From the NCBI GenBank assembly GCA_934773085.1, contig CAKVMU010000116.1, forward strand, positions 1-5,819: DNA of 5,819 nucleotides, written 5' to 3'. This stretch comes from an uncultured Candidatus Melainabacteria bacterium (GTDB taxonomy: Bacteria > Cyanobacteriota > Vampirovibrionia > Gastranaerophilales > Gastranaerophilaceae). The position numbers and the translations under genes are program-made. A model generated the notes under the pieces. It was not told the origin of the DNA and did not search any database. It saw only the letters and a list, made by a program, of their open reading frames with translations. Below, piece by piece: positions 1-4,557 of this stretch (positions within the stretch are counted from its first letter, which is position 1; every line of letters starts with the position of its first letter).

Positions 1-191
1 CTATCGAAGCCGCCAAGAAAAAAGGACTGATTGTCATCGGATTAACCGGACAGAAAGAATCCGAAATGGACAATCTCTGTGACATCATTATTAAAGTTCC
101 GTTTGATGTAACTCCAATCATACAGGAATCACATATTATGATAGGTCACATTATTTGCGCTCTTGTAGAAAAAACTTTATTTAACAACTAA
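1..191 (+). CDS. gmhA: Phosphoheptose isomerase, C-terminal fragment (SIS domain)
   Basis: Partial gene cut by the left edge. The frame opens at base 3 and gives 62 residues before TAA at 189-191. The visible part carries the end of a SIS (sugar isomerase) fold: a beta strand reading LIVIGLTGQ, then CDIIIKVP, then the helix PIIQESHIMIGHIICALVE. An I-Q-E-x-H helix followed by G-H-x-x-C-x-L-V-E is the usual C-terminus of GmhA, in which the Glu and His of this helix contribute to the active site. GmhA converts sedoheptulose 7-phosphate to D-glycero-manno-heptose 7-phosphate in the cytoplasm, the first step of ADP-heptose synthesis for the LPS core or related glycans. The stop codon interlocks with that of the convergent EamA gene. 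Another SIS-family isomerase is possible because the N-terminal half is not visible. Confidence 0.75.
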   Translation, partial: IEAAKKKGLIVIGLTGQKESEMDNLCDIIIKVPFDVTPIIQESHIMIGHIICALVEKTLFNN

Positions 192-1072
192 GAATGCTTT
201 GATTTTTTGCTTACAATAATTAAAACACCGATAAGAATTAAAATAACCCCAAGCACAATTCTTGCGGTGAGTTGTTCATGAAAAATAACAACCCCGAAAA
301 ATATCGCAGTCAAAGGTTCTAATGCACCTAAAATCGCAGTTGTTGTTGAACCGATGAGTTTTATAGCAATGTTAATTGTTTCTAACGATATAATTGTAGG
401 AATTATTGATAACGCTATCGCAAAAACCCACAACAACGGTCTGTCGATAATCTGGAGCTGAGTACAGAACTTAAGGTTAAAAATATAGACCAACAGCCCG
501 AAAAACATAACGTAAAAACTCAATTTTTCGTATTTGATGTGCTTCAATACCTTTAAATTTTTCACCCCGACAATATAAAACGCATACAAAAGTGCAGATA
601 AAAATACGATAGAAACCCCACCCAAATTCAAGTTAGAATCAGGCTTCCCTTTATACAAAAGAATAATGCCCAGAGAAGTCAAAATTATCGCCGATATCAC
701 CCTTTTACTAAGTTTTTCTTTGTAAAAAACAGCCATAATTATTGCTACCAACACTGGATATATGAACAAAATTGTACACGCAATTCCCGCCTCAATATGG
801 TTAAACGCCTCAAACAAAGTTAAGGATGATAGAGAAAACAAAAGTCCCATTGCTAATAGAGGGATGATTTCCGTTCTTGATATACTCAGAGAAACCTTCT
901 TAACAAGCTTTAGCCACAAACCATACACAATAACAGCTATTGCATATCGATAAAAAAGAACCGAATTAACACCGATTCCTCCCATATATAACGGTAAAGC
1001 AAATAAAGGGTTTGTACCATAACTGATTGATGCAATCGCACCATTTAAAATTCCGGCCGTTCGTTTCCTCAA
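188..1072 (-). CDS. EamA/DMT-superfamily membrane transporter
   Basis: A 294-residue, very hydrophobic protein with about ten membrane spans arranged as two EamA repeats (roughly residues 5-140 and 150-287). Family marks are YGTNPLFALPL in span 1, the repeat-1 end YPVLVAIIMAVFYKEKLS (about 105-122), and the matching repeat-2 end ALEPLTA...FHEQLT (about 251-269), where Glu-Pro and the Glu before Leu-Thr are typical. The C-terminus is basic (SKKSKHS). Members export or import small metabolites such as amino acids, but the substrate cannot be read from the sequence. I chose the TTG at 1070-1072 because AGGAG lies 7 nt upstream. A TTG at 1091-1093 would add seven residues but has only GGAG 3 nt away. 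The gene lies 11 nt downstream of the phosphoesterase stop, so the two are probably co-transcribed and may be translationally coupled. Confidence 0.88.
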   Translation of the reverse strand: MRKRTAGILNGAIASISYGTNPLFALPLYMGGIGVNSVLFYRYAIAVIVYGLWLKLVKKVSLSISRTEIIPLLAMGLLFSLSSLTLFEAFNHIEAGIACTILFIYPVLVAIIMAVFYKEKLSKRVISAIILTSLGIILLYKGKPDSNLNLGGVSIVFLSALLYAFYIVGVKNLKVLKHIKYEKLSFYVMFFGLLVYIFNLKFCTQLQIIDRPLLWVFAIALSIIPTIISLETINIAIKLIGSTTTAILGALEPLTAIFFGVVIFHEQLTARIVLGVILILIGVLIIVSKKSKHS

Positions 1073-1080
1073 AACATTTT

Positions 1081-1085
1081 CTCCT
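1081..1085 (-). promoter_or_regulatory. Ribosome binding site setting the EamA start
   Basis: On the minus strand AGGAG is followed by 7 nt and then TTG (1072-1070). The first two bases of AGGAG are the last two of the TAG stop of the upstream phosphoesterase gene (1086-1084), so a terminating ribosome sits on this site. An ATG between them (1076-1074) is out of frame and meets TGA after one codon. Confidence 0.6.
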
Positions 1086-1866
1086 AACGACAAAAACTCC
1101 AGAACGATGGATTGTTGGTGTCATAATCAATTATTTCTATAATTTTATATGCCGGAACATTTTCAGTAGAGATATGCAACACGCCATTAACCGTTTGTTC
1201 ATTATTAACGTTATAATGTCCTGCTACAACAGCCTTAACGTTTTTGTGACTTTCAAGAAGTTTTAGGTATTCCGCAGCTTTATAAGTATATCTGTTTTCC
1301 TTTTTAGACGGCGGAACTAATGGAAAATGCTGTAATATCACCACGTTTTTCCTTGCGTTCAAACTTAACTGTTCGTCCAACCATTTCAAAACATCCGGTT
1401 TATAATACCCAATAGGGCTCGGAATAACTTCTTTCGACCCATCTACAACTATAAAAACAACACCATTTTTTTCAAAAACATAATTCGGAGACTCTATTTT
1501 TCTGTGCGCACGATTTTCTTTTCCCACAGTTTTCATATACTCAGCCTTACCCAAATCTTTTTGTTTATTAACATCTTTGTTACCCAAAACCACGTAATAA
1601 GGCGGATTTAATTTCTTTGCAATATCCAAAAACTCTTCCAGATTTTTTTTCTCCGGTTTAGAAATATTATTACCCGTAAAAACCACAAAGCTAATATTTT
1701 TTTGTTTATTTATATCATTAATAATCTTCGTTAAATTTTCAGCAGACTTTTCGTTACCGGCAGAATACATTGCATCACTAACCTGCGCAAACTTCATATC
1801 CGCTGCAATAACAGATGCTGTCGAAACAGAAATAAATGCCATCAATAAAATCAAAAAGTTTTTCAT
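1084..1866 (-). CDS. Exported calcineurin-like phosphoesterase with degenerate metal site
   Basis: A 260-residue protein. Residues 1-22 form a Sec signal peptide (MKN, a hydrophobic run, then VIAA before Asp23) without a lipobox Cys, so the product is probably periplasmic. The calcineurin-like fold motifs are recognisable in order, but several are altered: VSDAM at 29-33 where D-x-H is expected (Met33), TGNN at 64-67 where G-D is expected (Asn66), LGNKD at 94-98 where G-N-H-D/E is expected (Lys97), LQHFP with His180 intact, and AGHYN at 215-219 where G-H-x-H is expected (Asn219). Asp31, Asn96, His180 and His217 remain. The strand NGVLHIST after the last motif is also family-typical. Related proteins hydrolyse phosphoesters with two metals; this one may have lost catalysis. 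The ATG start has AGGAG 5 nt upstream (1872-1876). It heads a two-gene minus-strand unit with EamA. Confidence 0.85.
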   Translation of the reverse strand: MKNFLILLMAFISVSTASVIAADMKFAQVSDAMYSAGNEKSAENLTKIINDINKQKNISFVVFTGNNISKPEKKNLEEFLDIAKKLNPPYYVVLGNKDVNKQKDLGKAEYMKTVGKENRAHRKIESPNYVFEKNGVVFIVVDGSKEVIPSPIGYYKPDVLKWLDEQLSLNARKNVVILQHFPLVPPSKKENRYTYKAAEYLKLLESHKNVKAVVAGHYNVNNEQTVNGVLHISTENVPAYKIIEIIDYDTNNPSFWSFCR

Positions 1867-1887
1867 TTTCTCTCCTATAATAAAATG

Positions 1888-1896
1888 ATTTTAACA
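1888..1896 (-). promoter_or_regulatory. Candidate extended -10 promoter for the phosphoesterase-EamA unit
   Basis: On the minus strand TGTTAAAAT matches an extended -10 element (TGn followed by TAAAAT, five of six matches to TATAAT). It lies about 20 nt upstream of the phosphoesterase start codon. No good -35 box is found at the usual distance, which is tolerated by extended -10 promoters. The call rests on base pattern only. Confidence 0.4.
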
Positions 1897-1915
1897 TGAA
1901 AACCGGCTTAAACAC

Positions 1916-1943
1916 TAGAAAAATTTCAAAAATCGTTTATAAT
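1916..1943 (+). promoter_or_regulatory. Candidate sigma-70-type promoter for the 86-aa small protein
   Basis: A perfect TATAAT at 1938-1943 is preceded, 16 bp upstream, by TAGAAA (1916-1921, four of six matches to TTGACA). Transcription would begin near 1950, giving a leader of roughly 28 nt before the ATG at 1978. This fits the downstream start and argues against the ATG at 1948. The promoter is divergent from that of the phosphoesterase gene. Confidence 0.55.
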
Positions 1944-1977
1944 ATACATGCAATGTATAAATCTTGAGGCAAAAGCT

Positions 1978-2238
1978 ATGTCTTTTGATTTCAGTAGCAA
2001 TAATATCAACCAATTCAAAGCCCAAGCAGCCTATAAAGACGGCGGTGGAATGGGTGGCGGTGGAATGTATATGAAACAAAACAAAAAACGAAAAGATGAA
2101 CCGGAAAACGATATCTTTGAATTCACGGAAGACAAAAACGATGAAGAGTTTTCTTTTGATTCCGACATAAAAGAAAAGGATATCCCACAGGACACCCTTT
2201 TCAATAAATTTGTTAACTGGTTCAGACCAAAAGGCTGA
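1978..2238 (+). CDS. 86-aa hypothetical protein, glycine-rich N-terminus and acidic middle
   Basis: I do not recognise a characterised family. The start at 1978 is chosen because GAGG (1966-1969) lies 8 nt upstream; the in-frame ATG at 1948 falls at the predicted transcription start and has no ribosome binding site. Segments in order: a polar N-terminus with NQFKAQAAY (11-19), a glycine-methionine stretch GGGMGGGGMYM (22-32), a basic patch KQNKKRKD (33-40), an acidic stretch rich in Asp, Glu and Phe (about 41-70), and a short amphipathic C-terminal helix LFNKFVNWF (74-82). There is no signal peptide, membrane span or Cys, and much of it is probably disordered. It is a single gene with its own promoter and a possible terminator, facing the 129-aa membrane protein gene. 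Codon use and the ribosome binding site support a real gene; function is unknown. Confidence 0.75.
   Translation: MSFDFSSNNINQFKAQAAYKDGGGMGGGGMYMKQNKKRKDEPENDIFEFTEDKNDEEFSFDSDIKEKDIPQDTLFNKFVNWFRPKG
2041..2067 (+). repeat. 12-bp direct repeat encoding Gly-Gly-Gly-Met twice
   Basis: GGCGGTGGAATG occurs at 2041-2052 and again, base for base, at 2056-2067, separated by GGT. It encodes residues 22-30 of the small protein. The exact identity at the DNA level, including third positions, suggests a recent 15-bp duplication or slippage event. Confidence 0.85.
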
Positions 2239-2261
2239 TTAGTTTAATCACCTATTTTTTT
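2236..2261 (+). terminator. Possible weak intrinsic terminator after the 86-aa gene
   Basis: TGATTA (2236-2241, starting at the stop codon) and TAATCA (2245-2250) form a 6-bp stem with a 3-nt loop, followed after 4 nt by seven T (2255-2261). The stem is AT-rich and weak. It also covers the gap between two convergent genes: the 129-aa gene stops at 2252, so the T-run lies in its last codons. Read on the minus strand, the same hairpin is followed only by a short TTTT run. Confidence 0.4.
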
Positions 2262-2641
2262 GAGAAAAATCCTTTGACATCATCCCAAGTTTGAACACAT
2301 TTGGATTTTACTGTCGCACACCATTCATAGCATTTTTCAGTTGCCGGTGTAAGTTTTTTCAACAAATCTTTGATTTTACCGTCTTTCAATTTAGAAAGGA
2401 CATTGGCTTTGTGTGCATAACCCAAACCTCCAATCACGGCAGCTGTAGCTACCAATAATCCGGCAATTACACCAACAGGAGATGCTTTCTTTTTGGGAGA
2501 ATCATAATAATCATAATCGTACCCCTTAAAGTTTACACCACTGACTTCAGATGCTTTTGGCTGCGGATCTGCAACATTACGATTGTACGCAACAGATCCT
2601 GCTGATTCGCCACCACCACGAAAAGAAACTCCGATTGTCAT
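2252..2641 (-). CDS. 129-aa hypothetical single-span membrane protein
   Basis: No characterised family is recognised. Layout: a glycine- and serine-rich N-terminus with VSFRGG (5-10); a similar peptide VNFKGY (36-41) followed by a Tyr/Asp run DYDYYD (42-47); a basic stop KKK (50-52); one membrane segment rich in Val, Ala and Gly (about 55-76); a Lys-rich linker (78-97); and a C-terminal segment with Cys104, Cys108 and Cys115 ending FFSKK. Positive residues flank both sides of the span, so topology is unclear. No cleavable signal peptide is evident. The ATG start is fixed by a strong AGGAGG (2647-2652) with 5-nt spacing. It lies 77 nt downstream of the PilZ gene on the same strand and may be co-transcribed with it. 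Short V-x-F-[KR]-G peptides near the N-terminus recur, to my recollection, in Gastranaerophilales proteins, but this is not checked. Confidence 0.78.
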   Translation of the reverse strand: MTIGVSFRGGGESAGSVAYNRNVADPQPKASEVSGVNFKGYDYDYYDSPKKKASPVGVIAGLLVATAAVIGGLGYAHKANVLSKLKDGKIKDLLKKLTPATEKCYEWCATVKSKCVQTWDDVKGFFSKK

Positions 2642-2646
2642 AGCAA

Positions 2647-2652
2647 CCTCCT
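2647..2652 (-). promoter_or_regulatory. Strong ribosome binding site of the 129-aa gene
   Basis: The minus strand reads AGGAGG, then 5 nt, then ATG at 2641. It is the best Shine-Dalgarno match in the window and suggests efficient translation. The remaining gap up to the PilZ stop (2653-2718) has no convincing promoter; a poor TTGGCA/TATAGA pair is spaced 19 bp apart. Confidence 0.7.
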
Positions 2653-2718
2653 ATAGTTTTTCCTTCTATATCATGAAAAACCGTGGCTATGCCAAAATTG
2701 TCTTATTGTTAAGATATA

Positions 2719-3354
2719 TTAAGAAACAGTTCTGCGTCTTTGTTCAAGCTGTTTGTGAATACAAGCACGAGAGATAATATCTCTGTCTTGAGGCGCAATT
2801 TGGGTATATGTAAATGAAATTCTGTATCCTTCCGGAATCTTCTCACTTCTTATATATCTTGCTTCAGTATTGACTTCCACACCATTAATCATTATTTTAA
2901 AATGGCATTCATTAGACGGAATTACATGTTCAGTCATTGAAATGCTTAAACCGTTTGCAGAAATATCAATTGTTTTTGCCTTATATTCTTTTGCCTCTCC
3001 GTTGAGCTCAAAAGAATAAACGCAATCATATTTTACCGGAATTCTGAAATATTCTCTATTTTGTTGACGTTCCAAAGCCATCGGAGGTTCCAACGACAAT
3101 ATTGAATACGGTTCAGAAAACTCTGTTTTTCTTAGAATAGTCTTCGTTTTATAAAGTCCATCCGGACAAACCAAACTCAAAATAACCTCTTGCGGGATTT
3201 TAGGTTTCGGTTCCAAAGCCCCCATTACACAAGCAAGAATTCCGCTTTCGTCAAAAACTTTGATAGCGGCTTTTATTGTTACAGGAGCATTATTTAAATC
3301 TCTGTAAGTTATTTTAATGTATTTGATATCTTCGATGTCTATATTAAATCTCAT
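2719..3354 (-). CDS. YcgR-like PilZ domain protein (probable c-di-GMP receptor)
   Basis: A 211-residue cytoplasmic protein without signal or membrane segments. Residues about 5-92 form a beta-rich N-terminal domain resembling the YcgR N-terminal (PilZN) module. The PilZ domain follows at about 95-195. It has both c-di-GMP binding motifs: R-x-x-x-R as R96-Q-Q-N-R100, continued by the typical EYFRIPV, and D-x-S-x-x-G as D130-I-S-A-N-G135. With these residues intact, binding of c-di-GMP is expected from family knowledge. YcgR-type proteins act as effectors on motility, secretion or polysaccharide machinery, but no flagellar or pilus gene is visible here, so the target is open. The ATG at 3354 has GAGG (3362-3365) 7 nt upstream. 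The gene is divergent from the HAD operon, and the 129-aa membrane protein gene follows on the same strand. Confidence 0.9.
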   Translation of the reverse strand: MRFNIDIEDIKYIKITYRDLNNAPVTIKAAIKVFDESGILACVMGALEPKPKIPQEVILSLVCPDGLYKTKTILRKTEFSEPYSILSLEPPMALERQQNREYFRIPVKYDCVYSFELNGEAKEYKAKTIDISANGLSISMTEHVIPSNECHFKIMINGVEVNTEARYIRSEKIPEGYRISFTYTQIAPQDRDIISRACIHKQLEQRRRTVS

Positions 3355-3373
3355 TGGTATACCTCATAACTTA

Positions 3374-3402
3374 ATATTAACATACTTTTTACTGTTATAC
3401 AA
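3374..3402 (-). promoter_or_regulatory. Candidate promoter of the PilZ gene
   Basis: On the minus strand TTGTAT (3402-3397) and TAATAT (3379-3374) are separated by 17 bp. Both boxes are weak (three and four matches to consensus), but the arrangement copies the divergent HAD promoter, including the sequence AGTTATGAGG immediately after the -10. A nearer-consensus TATAAC at 3399-3394 is an alternative -10, though its best -35 (TTGATT) is 21 bp away. Confidence 0.4.
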
Positions 3403-3453
3403 CAAATTTGATTTATATAAAATCAACTTTTCTCACAAAATTCTATACGATTT

Positions 3454-3482
3454 TTGGATTTTCAACTTCCTCATTATATAAT
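3454..3482 (+). promoter_or_regulatory. Candidate promoter of the HAD-DUF1653 operon
   Basis: TTGGAT (3454-3459) and a perfect TATAAT (3477-3482) are spaced by 17 bp. Transcription would start near 3489, almost at the GAGGAG ribosome binding site (3490-3495), leaving a very short leader of about 15 nt before the ATG at 3504. Confidence 0.6.
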
Positions 3483-3503
3483 TAGTTATGAGGAGATTTA
3501 AAA

Positions 3504-4187
3504 ATGAAGGGCATAATTTTTGATTTTAACGGGACACTGTTTTGGGATTCCAAACTGCATTATGATGCTTGGCGGGAATATTCCAAAAAACTCAGAGGAT
3601 ACGCATTTACTGATGACGAAATGCGTGACGAAATGTTGGGACACACAAATCGTCATATTATTGAATACGCTTTGGGCAAAAAAGCCTCTGATAAAATGGT
3701 AGAAGAGCTTGGGCAAGAAAAAGAGGCTTTGTACAGAAAACAATGTCTTGAAAATCCGTCAGAATTCAAACTCGCTCCCGGAGCAACAGATTTACTTGAT
3801 TATTTGAAATCACAAAATATTCCGATGACCATTGCCACAATGGCAGGATGGGAAAATGTCGGATTTTATATAGAAGAATTCAAACTTGATAAATGGTTTG
3901 ATGTTGATAAAATCGTTTATTCAAACGGGAAAATCCCTGGGAAACCTGCTCCTGATATCTTCCTAATAGCCGCAAACCAACTCGGATTAAGACCGGAAGA
4001 TTGTGTTGTAGTTGAAGATGCTATTGCCGGAATCAATGCCGCAAAGAGTGCAAAAATAGGAAAAATCGTAGCAATTGCATCTATGGAACCTGTTGAATTT
4101 TACGAAAAAATCAATGGATTATATTCGATAATAAAAAGCTTTGATGAATTTGACAGAAGCATCCTTGAATCACCTTGTCTAAAATAA
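3504..4187 (+). CDS. HAD-superfamily hydrolase, beta-phosphoglucomutase/phosphatase-like
   Basis: A 227-residue cytoplasmic protein with the four HAD motifs: motif I DFNGT (Asp7 nucleophile, Asn9), motif II Thr112 in TIATMAG, motif III Lys147 in GKPAPD, and motif IV Glu171-Asp172 in VVEDAIAGINAA. A helical cap (about 15-85) sits between motif I and the core, as in subfamily I phosphatases and beta-phosphoglucomutase-like proteins. Substrates are typically small phosphorylated metabolites, and none can be named here. Motif I normally reads D-x-D-G-T; here the second Asp, usually the general acid/base, is Asn. Such substitutions occur in some HAD branches (phosphonatases carry Ala there). The ATG has GAGGAG (3490-3495) 8 nt upstream. 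First gene of a three-gene operon, 11 nt before the DUF1653 gene. Confidence 0.88.
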   Translation: MKGIIFDFNGTLFWDSKLHYDAWREYSKKLRGYAFTDDEMRDEMLGHTNRHIIEYALGKKASDKMVEELGQEKEALYRKQCLENPSEFKLAPGATDLLDYLKSQNIPMTIATMAGWENVGFYIEEFKLDKWFDVDKIVYSNGKIPGKPAPDIFLIAANQLGLRPEDCVVVEDAIAGINAAKSAKIGKIVAIASMEPVEFYEKINGLYSIIKSFDEFDRSILESPCLK

Positions 4188-4198
4188 GAGAAAGTACA

Positions 4199-4402
4199 AT
4201 GCAAAAAATAGAAATTGGAAAAACATACAGACACTATAAAGGCAATATATATAAAATAATTGCGTTTGCAAAACATTCGGAAACCCTCGAAGATATGATT
4301 GTTTACCAAGCAATTAAAGACGGAAAAACTTGGGTTCGTCCGAAAAGCATGTGGAACGAGGTTGTAGATAACAACGGAACTTTGAGGTTTACGCTATGCT
4401 AA
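4199..4402 (+). CDS. DUF1653 domain protein
   Basis: A 67-residue protein covering a whole DUF1653 domain. Diagnostic stretches are Y-R-H-Y-K-G (10-15), AKHSETLEDMIVYQ (24-37) and W-V-R-P-K-S-M-W (45-52), closely matching the family pattern of a small beta-rich domain. The biochemical function of the family is not established. The ATG at 4199 is preferred: AAGAGA (4186-4191) lies 7 nt upstream. A TTG at 4175 in the same frame would overlap the HAD gene and add eight residues unlike the family. It follows the HAD gene by 11 nt, and its end overlaps the next gene by 7 nt, so the three are probably co-transcribed. Confidence 0.88.
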   Translation: MQKIEIGKTYRHYKGNIYKIIAFAKHSETLEDMIVYQAIKDGKTWVRPKSMWNEVVDNNGTLRFTLC

Positions 4403-4557
4403 CACGTGAAGTAAGAGAATGGATGCAAAAAGTTGAAAGAGGACAATATTCTTACGAAGATGCAATGTCCGAATTCATGAGATTCGCCGCTTTTTTAACC
4501 CGTGAAGAGATGAAGATGGTTAAAGAAAAACTTATTTCAAGATATCCGCACGTGTAA
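4396..4557 (+). CDS. 53-aa hypothetical protein coupled to DUF1653
   Basis: A short open frame starting ATG at 4396 and ending TAA at 4555-4557. TTGAGG (4382-4387) lies 8 nt upstream, and the start overlaps the DUF1653 stop by 7 nt (ATGCTAA), a layout typical of translational coupling. The product is a charged, all-helical-looking protein: MLTREVREWMQKV at the N-terminus, a middle segment SYEDAMSEFMRF (19-30), then LTREEMKMVKEKL (34-46). L-T-R-E occurs twice (2-5 and 34-37), which suggests two similar helices. No membrane segment or Cys. I do not recognise a family. Its last 26 bases overlap the convergent CLC gene. The ribosome binding site and operon position support it, although homology cannot be checked here. 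Confidence 0.65.
   Translation: MLTREVREWMQKVERGQYSYEDAMSEFMRFAAFLTREEMKMVKEKLISRYPHV

Larger units (their letters stand above)
3362..3493. repeat. 10-bp inverted repeat flanking the PilZ/HAD divergent promoters
   Basis: AGTTATGAGG occurs on the plus strand at 3484-3493 and on the minus strand at 3371-3362. Each copy starts 1-2 nt after the -10 box of its promoter and ends in the GAGG of the ribosome binding site. Part of the match is therefore explained by the Shine-Dalgarno sequence, but AGTTAT is not. Confidence 0.6.

Noticed and set aside
762..1266. Plus-strand open frames (762-953 and 1027-1266) opposite the EamA and phosphoesterase genes
   Set aside because: They lie antisense to well-supported genes, lack ribosome binding sites and have no recognisable domains.
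1864..1887. CATTTT...AAAATG inverted repeat around the phosphoesterase ribosome binding site and start codon
   Set aside because: Six mostly A-T pairs with a 12-nt loop are unlikely to be stable enough to control translation; expected by chance in AT-rich leaders.
1948..1977. Upstream in-frame ATG for the 86-aa protein, adding ten residues
   Set aside because: It coincides with the predicted transcription start after TATAAT (1938-1943) and has no ribosome binding site, whereas the ATG at 1978 has GAGG 8 nt upstream.
2676..2694. Minus-strand TGGC-ATA-GCCA hairpin followed by CGG and TTTTT after the PilZ gene
   Set aside because: The stem has only four base pairs and a 3-nt gap before the T-run; too weak to call a terminator, though it might attenuate.
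2583..2777. Plus-strand frame spanning the 129-aa/PilZ gap
   Set aside because: It is antisense to the start of the 129-aa gene and the end of PilZ; composition looks like a chance frame and no start signal is seen.
3498..3743. Minus-strand frame opposite the HAD gene, and others at 3520-3702 (+), 4100-4309 (-) and 5524-5724 (-)
   Set aside because: All are shadows of the HAD, DUF1653 or CLC coding frames, without start signals or domain content.
4175..4198. TTG start extending the DUF1653 protein by eight residues into the HAD gene
   Set aside because: It has a weaker start codon and extra residues outside the family domain; the ATG at 4199 has a reasonable AAGAGA at 7 nt.
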